A stretch of 64,000 bases of DNA from JACKIC01 sp964543795. Lineage in GTDB: Bacteria > Planctomycetota > UBA1135 > UBA2386. Shown here piece after piece: positions 35,863-44,323 of this stretch. The notes beneath the pieces are model-generated. The model saw nothing but the letters and a program-made list of their open reading frames with translations. It ran no database searches and was not told the DNA's origin. How positions within the stretch are numbered: the stretch's first letter is position 1; every line of letters begins with the position of its first letter. The DNA lies in the NCBI GenBank assembly GCA_964543795.1, contig CAZIZN010000021.1:1-64000 (forward strand), given 5' to 3'. A program made the position numbers and the translations under genes.

Positions 35863-36912
35863 TCACCTGGCGAGCTTCGATCGCGGCGCCGGCGGCGCCG
35901 GCGGAGCCGGCACCTCGACGATCTCGGCCACCGCCTCTTCGCGTTCCTCGTCCTCGTCCTCGTCCTCGTCGTGGTCGTGCGCCTTGGCCTTGTTCATCTC
36001 GCGCAGCAGCTTGCGGATCTCGCGCATCTCGGCGCGCATCTCGTCGATCATCGCGCGGATCTCGTCGTCGCCGTCGTGCCGTGGTGCGACACCGGGTGCG
36101 GCCGGCGCCGGCGGGACGGGCGGCGTCGGCGCGGCCAGTGCCCGCAGGTATCGGGTCCTGACGCCCTGCTCCGCGGCCTGCGCCTCGTCGCGCGCCCGCA
36201 CCGCCATCGTGCGCGCGCGCGCCTGGGTGGCCTTCACCTGCGTCTCGACCTCCTTGCGCACCGCCTCGGCATGCGCGCGAGCGGCCTCGGCCTGCTTGTG
36301 CGCGACCTGGGCACGTTCGCGCGCGACCATCGCGCGCTCGAGTTCCCCCTTCACCTTCGCGACCTCTACCGCGCGGTAGACCTCGGCGGCCTTCGCCTCC
36401 GACTCGGCCGCTTCTTTCACCGCCCGCGGTGCCGCGACCCGCATTCGCTGCACCTCCGCCAATTGCGGCGTCTCGACGACTACGACGTCGGTCTCGGGCA
36501 CGAGCACCGCCTCGCCTTCGCCGGCCTTGCGGAATCGGAACGTGGTCGACGTCTTGGGCTGGGTCGGTTTCGACGCGGCCTTCGGCGCCTGGATGACCCT
36601 CCACTCGCCGTCGGCGCTCTTCAGGGTCATGACGCGCGGTGCCTCGATCTCGATGGTCTCGGCCGCGGCGGCCGGCTGCTCGGCCTGCTTCATCGCCTCG
36701 GCGAGCGCCTTCTCGACCTTGGCGCGTTGCTCGCGCGACAGGCCGCTCTCCTCGAGTGCTTCGGCGAGCTTCTTCTTCAGCTCGGCCTGCTTGTTCTTCG
36801 TGTTCTTGGCCTTGGGTGCTGGTGCGACCATCACGCCTTGTGCAGGCGCGGTGACGGCACCGCCGAGAATGGCGGCGAGGGTCCAGCAGAGAGCAGAGTT
36901 CGTCCTGTTCAT
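35863..36912 (-). CDS. Secreted coiled-coil protein with acidic C-terminal tract
   Basis: 349 aa. ATG at 36912 has GAGGA eight nt upstream. MNRTNSALCWTLAAILGGAV begins a signal peptide. There is a helical segment at about 40-70 (KQAELKKKLAEALEESGLSR), a Val-rich middle, a long coiled coil at about 160-260, and a run of Asp/Glu/His (DHDEDEDEDEER) near 318-330. Such charge-rich, exported coiled coils are not assigned a function. Only 20 bp separates it from the M56 gene, so it is the third gene of the BlaI-M56 operon and could be a substrate or signal partner of the peptidase (inference). Confidence 0.7.
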   Translation of the reverse strand: MNRTNSALCWTLAAILGGAVTAPAQGVMVAPAPKAKNTKNKQAELKKKLAEALEESGLSREQRAKVEKALAEAMKQAEQPAAAAETIEIEAPRVMTLKSADGEWRVIQAPKAASKPTQPKTSTTFRFRKAGEGEAVLVPETDVVVVETPQLAEVQRMRVAAPRAVKEAAESEAKAAEVYRAVEVAKVKGELERAMVARERAQVAHKQAEAARAHAEAVRKEVETQVKATQARARTMAVRARDEAQAAEQGVRTRYLRALAAPTPPVPPAPAAPGVAPRHDGDDEIRAMIDEMRAEMREIRKLLREMNKAKAHDHDEDEDEDEEREEAVAEIVEVPAPPAPPAPRSKLAR

Positions 36913-36932
36913 GGTTTCGTTCCTCGAAGGGA

Positions 36933-38222
36933 TCAACGGGAAGTGACGGAAGGTGTGTCAGGCGCACCGGCGGCGCGGTGCAGTCGTTCGCGCACGCGCG
37001 CCAATGCCCGCAGGCGCAGGTCGAGCTGGCGCTCGAGCCGCAACGACTCGGGAGTCGGCGGCGCCGCGGCGGTCGATTCGCGGAACGCGGCGACCTCGGC
37101 GAGCAGTTCGGCGTAGTCGTGGTCGAGGGCCGCGAGGGCCGCGGGCAGGCTCGCCGACCTGCTCGGCGCGGCCTCCGGCGCGACGACGGACGGCAGCCGC
37201 ATGTCGGCGTCGGCGCGCGCGACACCGGGCACGCCGAGCGTCAAGGCCCCCAGCGCGGCGCCCGCGCAGAGCACCGAACCCAGCGGCGAACCGCGGTCGG
37301 CCTCCGGCCCACGCAGCGCCGCGTCGATGCGTTCGCGCAACGACGACGGCCGCGCCGCCATGCCGAGCGCCACGACCGGCACGCTCGCGCGCGGCCGCAG
37401 CCACTCGGCGACGTCCAGCAGGCAACGCGCCACCGCTTCGGGGCTGCTGTGCTGGGCCGCCACGGCATCGCAGCGCAGCTCGACGAGGCGCGCCCATCGG
37501 GCCCGCACGAGCCACAGCAACGGCTGCCAAGGCAGGCAAGCCTGCACCGCGGCGACGAACCACATCCAGGCCGGATCCGCGCGCCGCAGGTGCGCCAGCT
37601 CGTGGGCGAGCATCGCCTGCAGCGGGGCGTCGGCGAGCCGACCGGCGCGGTCGGGCAGGCAGATCTCGGGGCGCAGCCAGCCGAACGCGATCGGCGTGGC
37701 GAGCGCAGGGCTGCAACTGAGGTGCGGCGTTCGGCGCATGCCGAGCGATCGTGCGGCGCGCGCGGCGGTCGTGAGCACGCGCCCGTCGACGACCGGCTCA
37801 CGCGTGCGCAGCACCGCGGCCAAGCGTCGCTGGCTCCGCCACAGCCAATGCAGGCCCGACAGGGCCGCGAGCATCGCGACGCCGCACGCCAGCTGCGCCC
37901 AGTCGATGGCGATCGCGGCTCCCGGTGCGGCCGCGGTCGCCGCGGCGGCATCGACCGACGGCGCCGGCAACGACGCCAGGTGCTGCGAAAGGGGCGCATC
38001 CGTCCATTCGAGCGATGCCGTACCCCAGCCGAACTGCTGTGCGAGCGAGCTGACGAGCGGCGCCCAGATCGCGAGCCGCAGCAGCCGTTCTTGCAGCGCC
38101 GTGGCGCGGTGCGCCAGCGAGCGACTGACGATCCACGCGAGACCCAGGGCGCACGTGGAATGCAGCGCGAACGTGCCGAGCCAGTCGGCAACGGCGGCGG
38201 CGAACGGGGCGAAGTCGCTCAC
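36933..38222 (-). CDS. M56-family (BlaR1-like) membrane metallopeptidase
   Basis: 429 aa. GTG at 38222 overlaps the stop of the BlaI-type gene (GTGA). Hydrophobic segments lie near 12-32, 45-62, 105-125 and around 270-290 and the C-terminal third is probably extracytoplasmic. HELAH (about 205-209) followed by a downstream Glu/Asp region (LVELRCDAV) forms the zinc site. In BlaR1/MecR1 the C terminus binds beta-lactam; here it lacks the SxxK/penicillin-binding fold, so the signal must be something else. The role is to cleave the cognate BlaI-type repressor, or to be regulated with it. Confidence 0.88.
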   Translation of the reverse strand: MSDFAPFAAAVADWLGTFALHSTCALGLAWIVSRSLAHRATALQERLLRLAIWAPLVSSLAQQFGWGTASLEWTDAPLSQHLASLPAPSVDAAAATAAAPGAAIAIDWAQLACGVAMLAALSGLHWLWRSQRRLAAVLRTREPVVDGRVLTTAARAARSLGMRRTPHLSCSPALATPIAFGWLRPEICLPDRAGRLADAPLQAMLAHELAHLRRADPAWMWFVAAVQACLPWQPLLWLVRARWARLVELRCDAVAAQHSSPEAVARCLLDVAEWLRPRASVPVVALGMAARPSSLRERIDAALRGPEADRGSPLGSVLCAGAALGALTLGVPGVARADADMRLPSVVAPEAAPSRSASLPAALAALDHDYAELLAEVAAFRESTAAAPPTPESLRLERQLDLRLRALARVRERLHRAAGAPDTPSVTSR

Positions 38223-38614
38223 GGCGTCCTCCCGCGCGCCTTGGCACGCTCGGCGTCGGCGACCTTGCGCCGCAGCTCGTCGAGTTCCTCGAGTTCGATG
38301 TCGCCGGCGCGCAGCAGATGGTTGACCAGCGCCAGCGGATCGCCGTCGAACAGCTTGCCGACGAGGTCGCCGACGAGGTTGCGCTGCACGGCGTCCGGCT
38401 CGACCTCGGCGCGGTAGAGGAACTGGCGCCCGTTCTCGCGGTGCGAGACGAGCGCCTTGTCCTCCATCTTGCGCAGCATGGTGGCGATCGTCGTCAGCGC
38501 GAGGCCGCGTTCGTGGAGGGCGTCGTGCACCTCCGCCACGGCGGCTTCGCCGCGTTGCCAGAGCACACGCAGGATCGCGAGTTGGAGATCGCCGAGGTTG
38601 CGAGGGCCGTCCAT
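38219..38614 (-). CDS. BlaI/MecI/CopY-family repressor
   Basis: 131 aa. The N-terminal winged helix (LGDLQLAILRVLWQRGEAAV, then LTTIATMLRKMEDKALVSHR) is the classic BlaI/MecI/CopY DNA-binding fold; the C-terminal half (LALVNHLLRAGDIELEELDE) mediates dimerisation. It is expected to bind ACTAC/GTAGT-type dyads, and three inverted repeats lie directly upstream (38626-38676). Partner peptidase M56 is encoded next with a GTGA overlap. Function: repressor of its own operon and perhaps other targets. Confidence 0.9.
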   Translation of the reverse strand: MDGPRNLGDLQLAILRVLWQRGEAAVAEVHDALHERGLALTTIATMLRKMEDKALVSHRENGRQFLYRAEVEPDAVQRNLVGDLVGKLFDGDPLALVNHLLRAGDIELEELDELRRKVADAERAKARGRTP

Positions 38615-38625
38615 GGGTTCGGTCT

Positions 38626-38676
38626 ACTACCAGGGTAGTCGTCTAGGACTACTCCGGTAGTAGAGGAACTTTCCTC
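38626..38676 (-). promoter_or_regulatory. Three adjacent dyads, candidate BlaI-type operators
   Basis: Immediately upstream of the repressor start: ACTACC-AG-GGTAGT (38626-38639), ACTAC-TCCG-GTAGT (38648-38661) and GAGGAA-CT-TTCCTC (38663-38676). The first two contain the ACTAC/GTAGT half-sites known for BlaI/MecI/CopY repressors (consensus TACA-type in other species). The cluster of three in 51 bp strongly suggests the operator and promoter for this operon, though -35 and -10 boxes are not clear. Confidence 0.7.
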
Positions 38677-38725
38677 GATTCTGGCGGCCCGGGCGAAACT
38701 CCTGGGGGTCACGGCGCGAGCGCAG

Positions 38726-39418
38726 GCGCCGCAGCGGGCCGGCTGCCCCTGTTCGCCCGCCGCCACCACCCGCGTTGCGGCGCCGCCGGAGGCACTGAGC
38801 CAAGCCGGCCGTTGCGGCCGGGCCAGCCACACCCAGGCACCGCAGCGGGCCGGCTGCCCCTGTTCGCCCGCGGCTGCTACCCGCGTTGCGGCGCCGCCGG
38901 GGGCACTGAGCCAGGCCGGCCGTTGCGGCCGGGCCAGCCTAACCAGGCGCCGCAGCGGGCCGGCTGCCCCTGTTCGCCCGCCGTCGCTACCCGCGTTGCG
39001 GCGCCGCCGGGGGCACTGAGCCAGGCCGGCCGTTGCGGCCGGGCCAGCCTAACCAGGCGCCGCAGCGGGCCGGCTGCCCCTGTTCGCCCGCCGTCGCTAC
39101 CCGCGTTNNNNNNNNNNNNNNNNNNNNNNNNNNNNNNNNNNNNNNNNNNNNNNNNNNNNNNNNNNNNNNNNNNNNNNNNNNNNNNNNNNNNNNNNNNNNN
39201 NNNNNNNCGGGCCGGCTGCCCCTGTTCGCCCGCCGTCGCTACCCGCGTTGCGGCGCCGCCGGAGACACTGAGCTGGGTCCGGGCCGTTGCGGCCGGGCCA
39301 GCCACACCCAGGCGCCGCAGCGGGCCGGCTGCCCCTGTTCGCCCGCGGCTGCTACCCGCGTTGCGGCGCCGCCGGAGACACTGAGCTGGGCCGGCCGTTG
39401 CGGCCGGGCCAGCTCACC
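38726..39418. repeat. Tandem array of ~110-bp repeats interrupted by an assembly gap
   Basis: CGCAGCGGGC recurs at 38730, 38841, 38951 and 39061 and again at 39316; a further unit starts beside the gap, its left end lost in it. Spacing is 110-111 bp (113 across the last pair). Each unit contains a CCGGCCG-TTG-CGGCCGG hairpin. Because 110 is not a multiple of 3 and the 39-kb ORFs over it change frame, this is not coding repeat. At least six copies are present and the true number is unknown because of the 100-N gap (39108-39207). Confidence 0.88.
39108..39207. other. Assembly gap (100 N)
   Basis: Exactly 100 N inside the tandem repeat array, a conventional scaffold gap of unknown true length. 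The repeats on either side explain why assembly failed here. Confidence 0.99.
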
Positions 39419-40463
39419 CGCCGATCGGCGCGATGATCGACCGGACGCCGGGCGACATCGAGAGCATGCCGTTGGGCGCCATCGGGTCGAGCACCGCCCA
39501 CTGCGTGTAGAAGGACACGCCGAGCGGCAGCGGCGGCAGTTGCAGGACGAGCGTGGCGATCCCGGCTCCGGCGCCGCCGCCGACACTCACGACGAAGTTC
39601 GTGCCGAGCACGTCGTTGCGCAGCTGGCAGCCGAGCGGCGCCATGCCGAGCAGCGATCCGATGTCCACCGGCAAGGGCGTCGTGCCGATCATCGTGTCGG
39701 AGAGACCGATCGACCAGATGCAGACCCGCTGCGAGGCCACCCGACTGACCTGCTGGGTCCACGTGGCGCCCGGCCAGATGAGCTGCAGGAAATCGTTGGT
39801 CGGCACGAAGTTACCTTCGCCGGGGCAGCCGGTGCCGTACTCGATCGTCGCGCCGGGTCGGCCGCGGAACCTGGTCACCATGCCGACTCCCTGCTGCACG
39901 ACGCCCGACACCGCGCCGGGCGAGCCAGCCTGGTAGACGCGGGTCGTGGTGCCGAGCGACACCGTCGTGCCGCGAAGGTTGTAGGGGAACGGCTGGTTGT
40001 TGCGGCTGTTGCCGTGGACGCGGATCTCGACCACGATCGGCCGCTGGCGATCCCACGTGAACTGGGTGACGAACGGCAGCGTCATGACGACCGCACCCGG
40101 CGCACCCGCCAGCAACTGCGCGTTGCCCCGCGGCACCACGAGCAGCGGCGACCCGGCGAAGTTCTGGTCGAACTGGCCCGTCATGCCAAACGGCTGGCCG
40201 TAACCGATCAGGACCTCCATGTCGATCGCGGTCGCGTTCGAGCTCTGGGTCGTCCCGGCGAAGAACTCGATCTGGTCGATGCGCACCGGATCGGGCAATG
40301 CGGCCTGCAGCGCCGCGGCCGAATACCACTGCTGGTAGCGGCCGATCCCGCCCGGGAAGGGGCGATCGACGTTCTGCGGGCTGACGGGATTGGGCACCGT
40401 GGCGGTGGTCTGCGCCGTCGCCAGGGGCGCGAGGAGGCTGCACAGCAGGAGGGCTCGGATCAT
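39414..40463 (-). CDS. Secreted protein with GCPG motif, unknown function
   Basis: 349 aa. ATG at 40463. MIRALLLCSLLAPLATA is a signal peptide. The middle part is beta-rich (RIDQIEFFAGTTQSSNATAI, GNSRNNQPFPYNLRGTTVSL) and contains IEYGTGCPGEGNFVPTNDF; the short GTGCPG motif is one I associate with exported proteins of high-GC Planctomycetota, an unverified recollection. No catalytic residues recognised. The gene ends (stop 39414) just inside the last repeat unit, so transcription terminates or is attenuated within the repeats (inference). Confidence 0.75.
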   Translation of the reverse strand: MIRALLLCSLLAPLATAQTTATVPNPVSPQNVDRPFPGGIGRYQQWYSAAALQAALPDPVRIDQIEFFAGTTQSSNATAIDMEVLIGYGQPFGMTGQFDQNFAGSPLLVVPRGNAQLLAGAPGAVVMTLPFVTQFTWDRQRPIVVEIRVHGNSRNNQPFPYNLRGTTVSLGTTTRVYQAGSPGAVSGVVQQGVGMVTRFRGRPGATIEYGTGCPGEGNFVPTNDFLQLIWPGATWTQQVSRVASQRVCIWSIGLSDTMIGTTPLPVDIGSLLGMAPLGCQLRNDVLGTNFVVSVGGGAGAGIATLVLQLPPLPLGVSFYTQWAVLDPMAPNGMLSMSPGVRSIIAPIGG

Positions 40464-40623
40464 GGTGGGGGCAGCGAGGGGTCGCGGCGGGCGACCGGTC
40501 GGGGTAGCTGGGGAGTTTACCGTGTGCGGGAACGGGTGGATGGCGACCGTCTCGATCCGGGTCTAGTACGAACCGGGGGGAGGGCAACCTCCCCGCAGGG
40601 CCCGGTCGCTTCGGAAGTTCGTC

Positions 40624-42804
40624 CTAGAATCGCAGGGTGTGCTGCACCTTGAGGGCCAGCGCCTGCTCGGTCGGTGCGAACGAACCGTCGTCGCGCAGCC
40701 AACTGGTGCCGAGCACCGCGAAGAAGTCGCAGCCCTCGGCGTAGATCCAGCGCAGCCGGGCCTGCCAGGCCAGTTCGTCCGATTCGTTGTCGAACTGCAC
40801 GAGGTTGTAGAGGCTCAGGCTCGACGAGAGGTGCAGTTCGACCCGCGCGGCCGCGATCTGCGTCGTGAACGCCCGACCCGGCCCGAGATCGACGTCGTCG
40901 GTGGCGTAGGTGGCACCGAGGTGCAGCAGCGCCGACGTGCGCCACGAGCCATCGAAACGCCAGGCGTCGCTGGTGCCATCGAAGAACTCACCCGTCTCGT
41001 ACTTCACCTCGACGTTCCACGGCCGCCCCTGCGACGTCGCGACCGTCGCCCCGCCGCGCAGCGTCTCGTAGTCGCCCGCGAACACCGGCGTGCTGCCGCC
41101 GAACAGCAGGAAGTCCTCCTCGACGCGCTCGAACTGGTCGACCAGACTCAGGTAGACCGTGTCGCTCGACTGCAGCTCGAGCCCCAGCCGATCCAGCCGC
41201 AGCCGCACCTCCTGCGGCGACCCGTCCTTCGTCTCGTAGCGCTGGCCCGCGACGGCGACGACCCAGTTGCGGATGCCGCTGCCTTCGCCGAGGCGCGGTC
41301 GCCAGCCGACCTCGGCCGCATAGACGCGCGTGCCGCGGCGGCTCACGAAGCCGAGCTCCGGCCTGAAGTCGTCGGCGACCCAGCGCATTCCCGCACCGAT
41401 CGTCCACTCGCGGCCGCGGCTGCGCAGGTCGACGGCGTAGCTCTCGCCGTCGGCGGCGTCGCCGGCGCCCTGCGAGGCGAGCGCGTCGAACTGGACCTGC
41501 AGGTCGAGGTCGCCGACGAAGCGCGGCCAGCGGTGGTAGAAATCCGCGCCCAGCACGGAATTGTCACCGGTGCTGCGCGGGTTGCCGTGGGTCGCGATCA
41601 GCCCGACGGCGGTCTCGTCGGCGAGCGAGTAGCGCACGCGACCGACCGCCAGGTTCTCCTCGTCGGTCGTCGCTGAAGCGTCCGTCTCGACGTCGAGCAG
41701 ACCGATCTCCCAGGGCCCTGCGCGGCCGGAGAGCTTGACGCCCGCGAGGATGGGGATCGGCGTACCGTCGCCGGCGAGGCCGATGCGCCGCGAGAAGAAC
41801 GGCAGGAACGTCATGCCGCCGGCGTCGGACGGGCCCGACTGGAAGTACCCGCTGCCGTCGAGGAAGAAGTCGCGCTTCTCGGGGAAGAACAGCGGGAAGC
41901 GGTTGAGGTTGATCTGCCGGCCGTCGGCCTCCGTCTCGGCGAAGTCCGTGAACACGGTCGTCGCGAGCCGCATCGACGGCGACAGCTGCCAGTAGACCTC
42001 GCCACCCGCGTCCGGATCGAAGCGCCAGTCGGCGTTCGCGGCGGCACGGTCGCGCGACACGTTCAGCGCGGCGTAGGGCACGACGTCGACGCCGTGGCCG
42101 CTGTCGACCTCGCCGAAGCCCTCGAGCGTGCCGACCTCGCTGGGCCGGTAGAAGCGCACGCGCTGATTCGGGAAGGCCCACCGGTAGACCTCGTTGCGCG
42201 TGCGGGCGAGCCGCTGCAGGTTGAAACCCCACGAATGCCCGCCGGCGCGGCGCGGCAGGCTGCGGAACGGGATCGCCAGTTCGGCGAACCAGCCCTGCTC
42301 GGTGCGCTGCACCTCGCCGCGCCAGATCGTGTCCCACGGCTTGTCGAACCGGTTGCCGTTCGCCGAGATCAACGCGTCGCCGATCGAACCCGCTGCGCCG
42401 ACCTGGAAGAAGTAGGCGATCTGCCGACTCTCGAGCGGGTCGAGCATGATCTCGACGCGGTCGTCGGGGTCGAGCTGCGCGTCGCGCGCGCGCATCCTGG
42501 CGACCACCGCCGCGGGGTCGTCGTAGCACCAGAGCCCGATGTAGAGGTGATGGCGATCGTGCAGCAGCTTGACCACGGTCGGCTGCGTCGGTGCGCGCCC
42601 CTCCCAAGGTTCGACCATCGTCAGCTCGCCGATCGCAGGCGCCGTGGACCAGCACGGATCGGAGAGGCGGCCATCGATGCGCGGCGCGTCCTGTTCGGCG
42701 ATCCGGCCGACCTGGGCGACCGGGCGGCTCGCGGCCGGCGGCGGGTCCTGGGCAGCGGGTGCGGCAGCCGCGAAGGCCGCGAGGAACCAGGGGCCGAGCG
42801 ACAT
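40624..42804 (-). CDS. DUF5916-type outer-membrane protein with CBM9-like N-terminal domain
   Basis: 726 aa. ATG at 42804. MSLGPWFLAAFAAAAPAAQD is a signal peptide. Residues 30-210 match a CBM9-like module (IDGRLSDPCWSTAPAIGELT, LYIGLWCYDDPAAVVARMRA, DDRVEIMLDPLESRQIAYFF, SWGFNLQRLARTRNEVYRWA). After FPLFFPEKRDFFLDGSGYFQ the chain becomes a beta-barrel domain to the C-terminal Phe (QALALKVQHTLRF). This is the DUF5916 architecture, implicated in carbohydrate handling at the outer membrane but without a proven activity. Terminal Phe supports BAM-dependent insertion. Confidence 0.88.
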   Translation of the reverse strand: MSLGPWFLAAFAAAAPAAQDPPPAASRPVAQVGRIAEQDAPRIDGRLSDPCWSTAPAIGELTMVEPWEGRAPTQPTVVKLLHDRHHLYIGLWCYDDPAAVVARMRARDAQLDPDDRVEIMLDPLESRQIAYFFQVGAAGSIGDALISANGNRFDKPWDTIWRGEVQRTEQGWFAELAIPFRSLPRRAGGHSWGFNLQRLARTRNEVYRWAFPNQRVRFYRPSEVGTLEGFGEVDSGHGVDVVPYAALNVSRDRAAANADWRFDPDAGGEVYWQLSPSMRLATTVFTDFAETEADGRQINLNRFPLFFPEKRDFFLDGSGYFQSGPSDAGGMTFLPFFSRRIGLAGDGTPIPILAGVKLSGRAGPWEIGLLDVETDASATTDEENLAVGRVRYSLADETAVGLIATHGNPRSTGDNSVLGADFYHRWPRFVGDLDLQVQFDALASQGAGDAADGESYAVDLRSRGREWTIGAGMRWVADDFRPELGFVSRRGTRVYAAEVGWRPRLGEGSGIRNWVVAVAGQRYETKDGSPQEVRLRLDRLGLELQSSDTVYLSLVDQFERVEEDFLLFGGSTPVFAGDYETLRGGATVATSQGRPWNVEVKYETGEFFDGTSDAWRFDGSWRTSALLHLGATYATDDVDLGPGRAFTTQIAAARVELHLSSSLSLYNLVQFDNESDELAWQARLRWIYAEGCDFFAVLGTSWLRDDGSFAPTEQALALKVQHTLRF

Positions 42805-42905
42805 GCGAGGGGCGGCACCTTACGGAGCGCCTGCCACCGCCGCTGGTCCGATCGCGGCGAAATCGACGCCCGGCCCGACGTGGCGGCCCGACCCGACGAC
42901 GCGGC

Positions 42906-44120
42906 TCAGCGACCCAGCGTGCCGCGCACCTTGAGTCCCTGCATGGTCCCGGCCCCGGCCATCGCCGCGGGACGCGGCGGCGCCGCTCCGGCGCCGGACT
43001 GGCCGCCCATCGACATGCCCATCGCGCCGGCGGCGGCGGGCTGCTGCGGCTTCACCTTCACCTCGCCCAGGCGCCGGCGCACGTCGTCGGGCCGGTTGGA
43101 CTTGGCGACCGCGTCGTCCGGCGAGATCAGGCCCTCGGCGTAGTGGCGCAGCAGTTCGTCCTCGAGCGTCGTCATGCCGAACTGCTTGCCGGTCTGCATG
43201 AGGTTCAGGATCTGCGCGGACTTCGCCTCGCGCACGAGCGAACGCACGGCGTCGGTGGCGACCAGGATCTCGCGCACCGCGACGCGACCGCCGCCGATCC
43301 TGGGCACCAGCGTCTGCGAGATGACGCCCTGCAGCGTGCCGGCGAGCTGCACGCGCACCTGCTGTTGCGCGTCGGTCGGGAAGACGTCGATGATGCGGTC
43401 CACGGTCGAGATCGCGCTCGTCGTGTGCAAGGTGCCGAACACGAGGTGGCCCGTCTCCGCCGCCGAGATCGCCATCGAGATCGTCTCGAGGTCGCGCATC
43501 TCGCCGATCAGGATCACGTCGGGATCCTGGCGCAGCGCGCGGCGCAGCCCCTCGCGGAACGAGTTGCAGTCCTGGCCGATCTGCCGCTGCGTGACGAAGC
43601 ACTGCTTGTCGGGGTGCACGAACTCGAGCGGATCCTCCATCGTCAGGATGTGGCCGTGCTCGGTCTGGTTGATGTAGTCGATCATCGCCGCGAGCGTCGT
43701 CGACTTGCCCGAGCCGGTCGGGCCGGTGACGAGCACGAGCCCGCGCGGCTTGGCGGCGAGGTCGAGGCAGATCTGCGGCAGGCCCAGCTTCCGGTAGTCC
43801 GGGATCTCGTCGGGGATCTGGCGCACGACGAGCCCGCAGGCGGAGCGCTGGTGCAGCGCGTTCACGCGGAAGCGCGCGAGGTCCTTCACCGCGTACGAGA
43901 AGTCGATGTCCTTCTCGTTCTGGAACCGCTCCCACTGGTCCGCACTCATGAGCTGGCGCGCGAGGCCGGCGGTGGCGTCGGGGGTGAGCCGCCCGAACTC
44001 CTCCTGCGGTTGGACCTCGCCGTCGATGCGGAAACCCGGGCAGCTCCCGGCCTTGATGTGCAGATCCGAAGCGCCCTTGAGCACCATGCCACGGAGCAGT
44101 TCCTGAATGTCGAGCGTCAC
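42906..44120 (-). CDS. pilT: Type IV pilus retraction ATPase PilT
   Basis: 404 aa. GTG at 44120 has GAAGGA upstream; a longer reading to 44426 is unlikely. GPTGSGKST (Walker A, about 133-141), EDPLEFVH, GEMRDLETI and HTTSAISTVDRIIDVFP are PilT features, with SLVREAKSAQILNLMQTG and TTLEDELLRHYAEG at the C terminus. Powers pilus retraction from the cytoplasmic face. The last 60 residues (Gly/Met/Ala-rich) are an unusual extension. Divergent from ppk1 with 203 bp between; no other pilus genes are in the window. Confidence 0.94.
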   Translation of the reverse strand: MTLDIQELLRGMVLKGASDLHIKAGSCPGFRIDGEVQPQEEFGRLTPDATAGLARQLMSADQWERFQNEKDIDFSYAVKDLARFRVNALHQRSACGLVVRQIPDEIPDYRKLGLPQICLDLAAKPRGLVLVTGPTGSGKSTTLAAMIDYINQTEHGHILTMEDPLEFVHPDKQCFVTQRQIGQDCNSFREGLRRALRQDPDVILIGEMRDLETISMAISAAETGHLVFGTLHTTSAISTVDRIIDVFPTDAQQQVRVQLAGTLQGVISQTLVPRIGGGRVAVREILVATDAVRSLVREAKSAQILNLMQTGKQFGMTTLEDELLRHYAEGLISPDDAVAKSNRPDDVRRRLGEVKVKPQQPAAAGAMGMSMGGQSGAGAAPPRPAAMAGAGTMQGLKVRGTLGR

Positions 44121-44323
44121 GTCGTCCTTCCCCTTCGAGTGGTGCCGGCCCGAACCCTTTGCGGGCGAGGGGATCGGCGGCGGACGCGAGGATCCTTGAC
44201 GCGGGGGCGGCAGGTTGGCCCAGCGCGGGACGCGGCCGATGAAGGAACCGTGAAGTGCGCCCCCACAGTGGCCCGGGGAGGTCCGATGGGGTGCAATGGC
44301 CTGCTCGCGCTGCACCGACCGAG

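Noticed and set aside
35863..38614. Beta-lactam resistance locus
   Set aside because: The BlaI/M56 pair alone is not evidence: the peptidase lacks a penicillin-binding domain and no beta-lactamase or altered PBP gene is present.
38812..39384. Small protein encoded by the repeat array
   Set aside because: The unit length is not a multiple of 3, the frame shifts between copies, and the frame includes the N gap.
38726..39418. CRISPR array
   Set aside because: The repeats are about 110 bp and continuous with near-identical units, with no spacer variation, and no cas genes are nearby.
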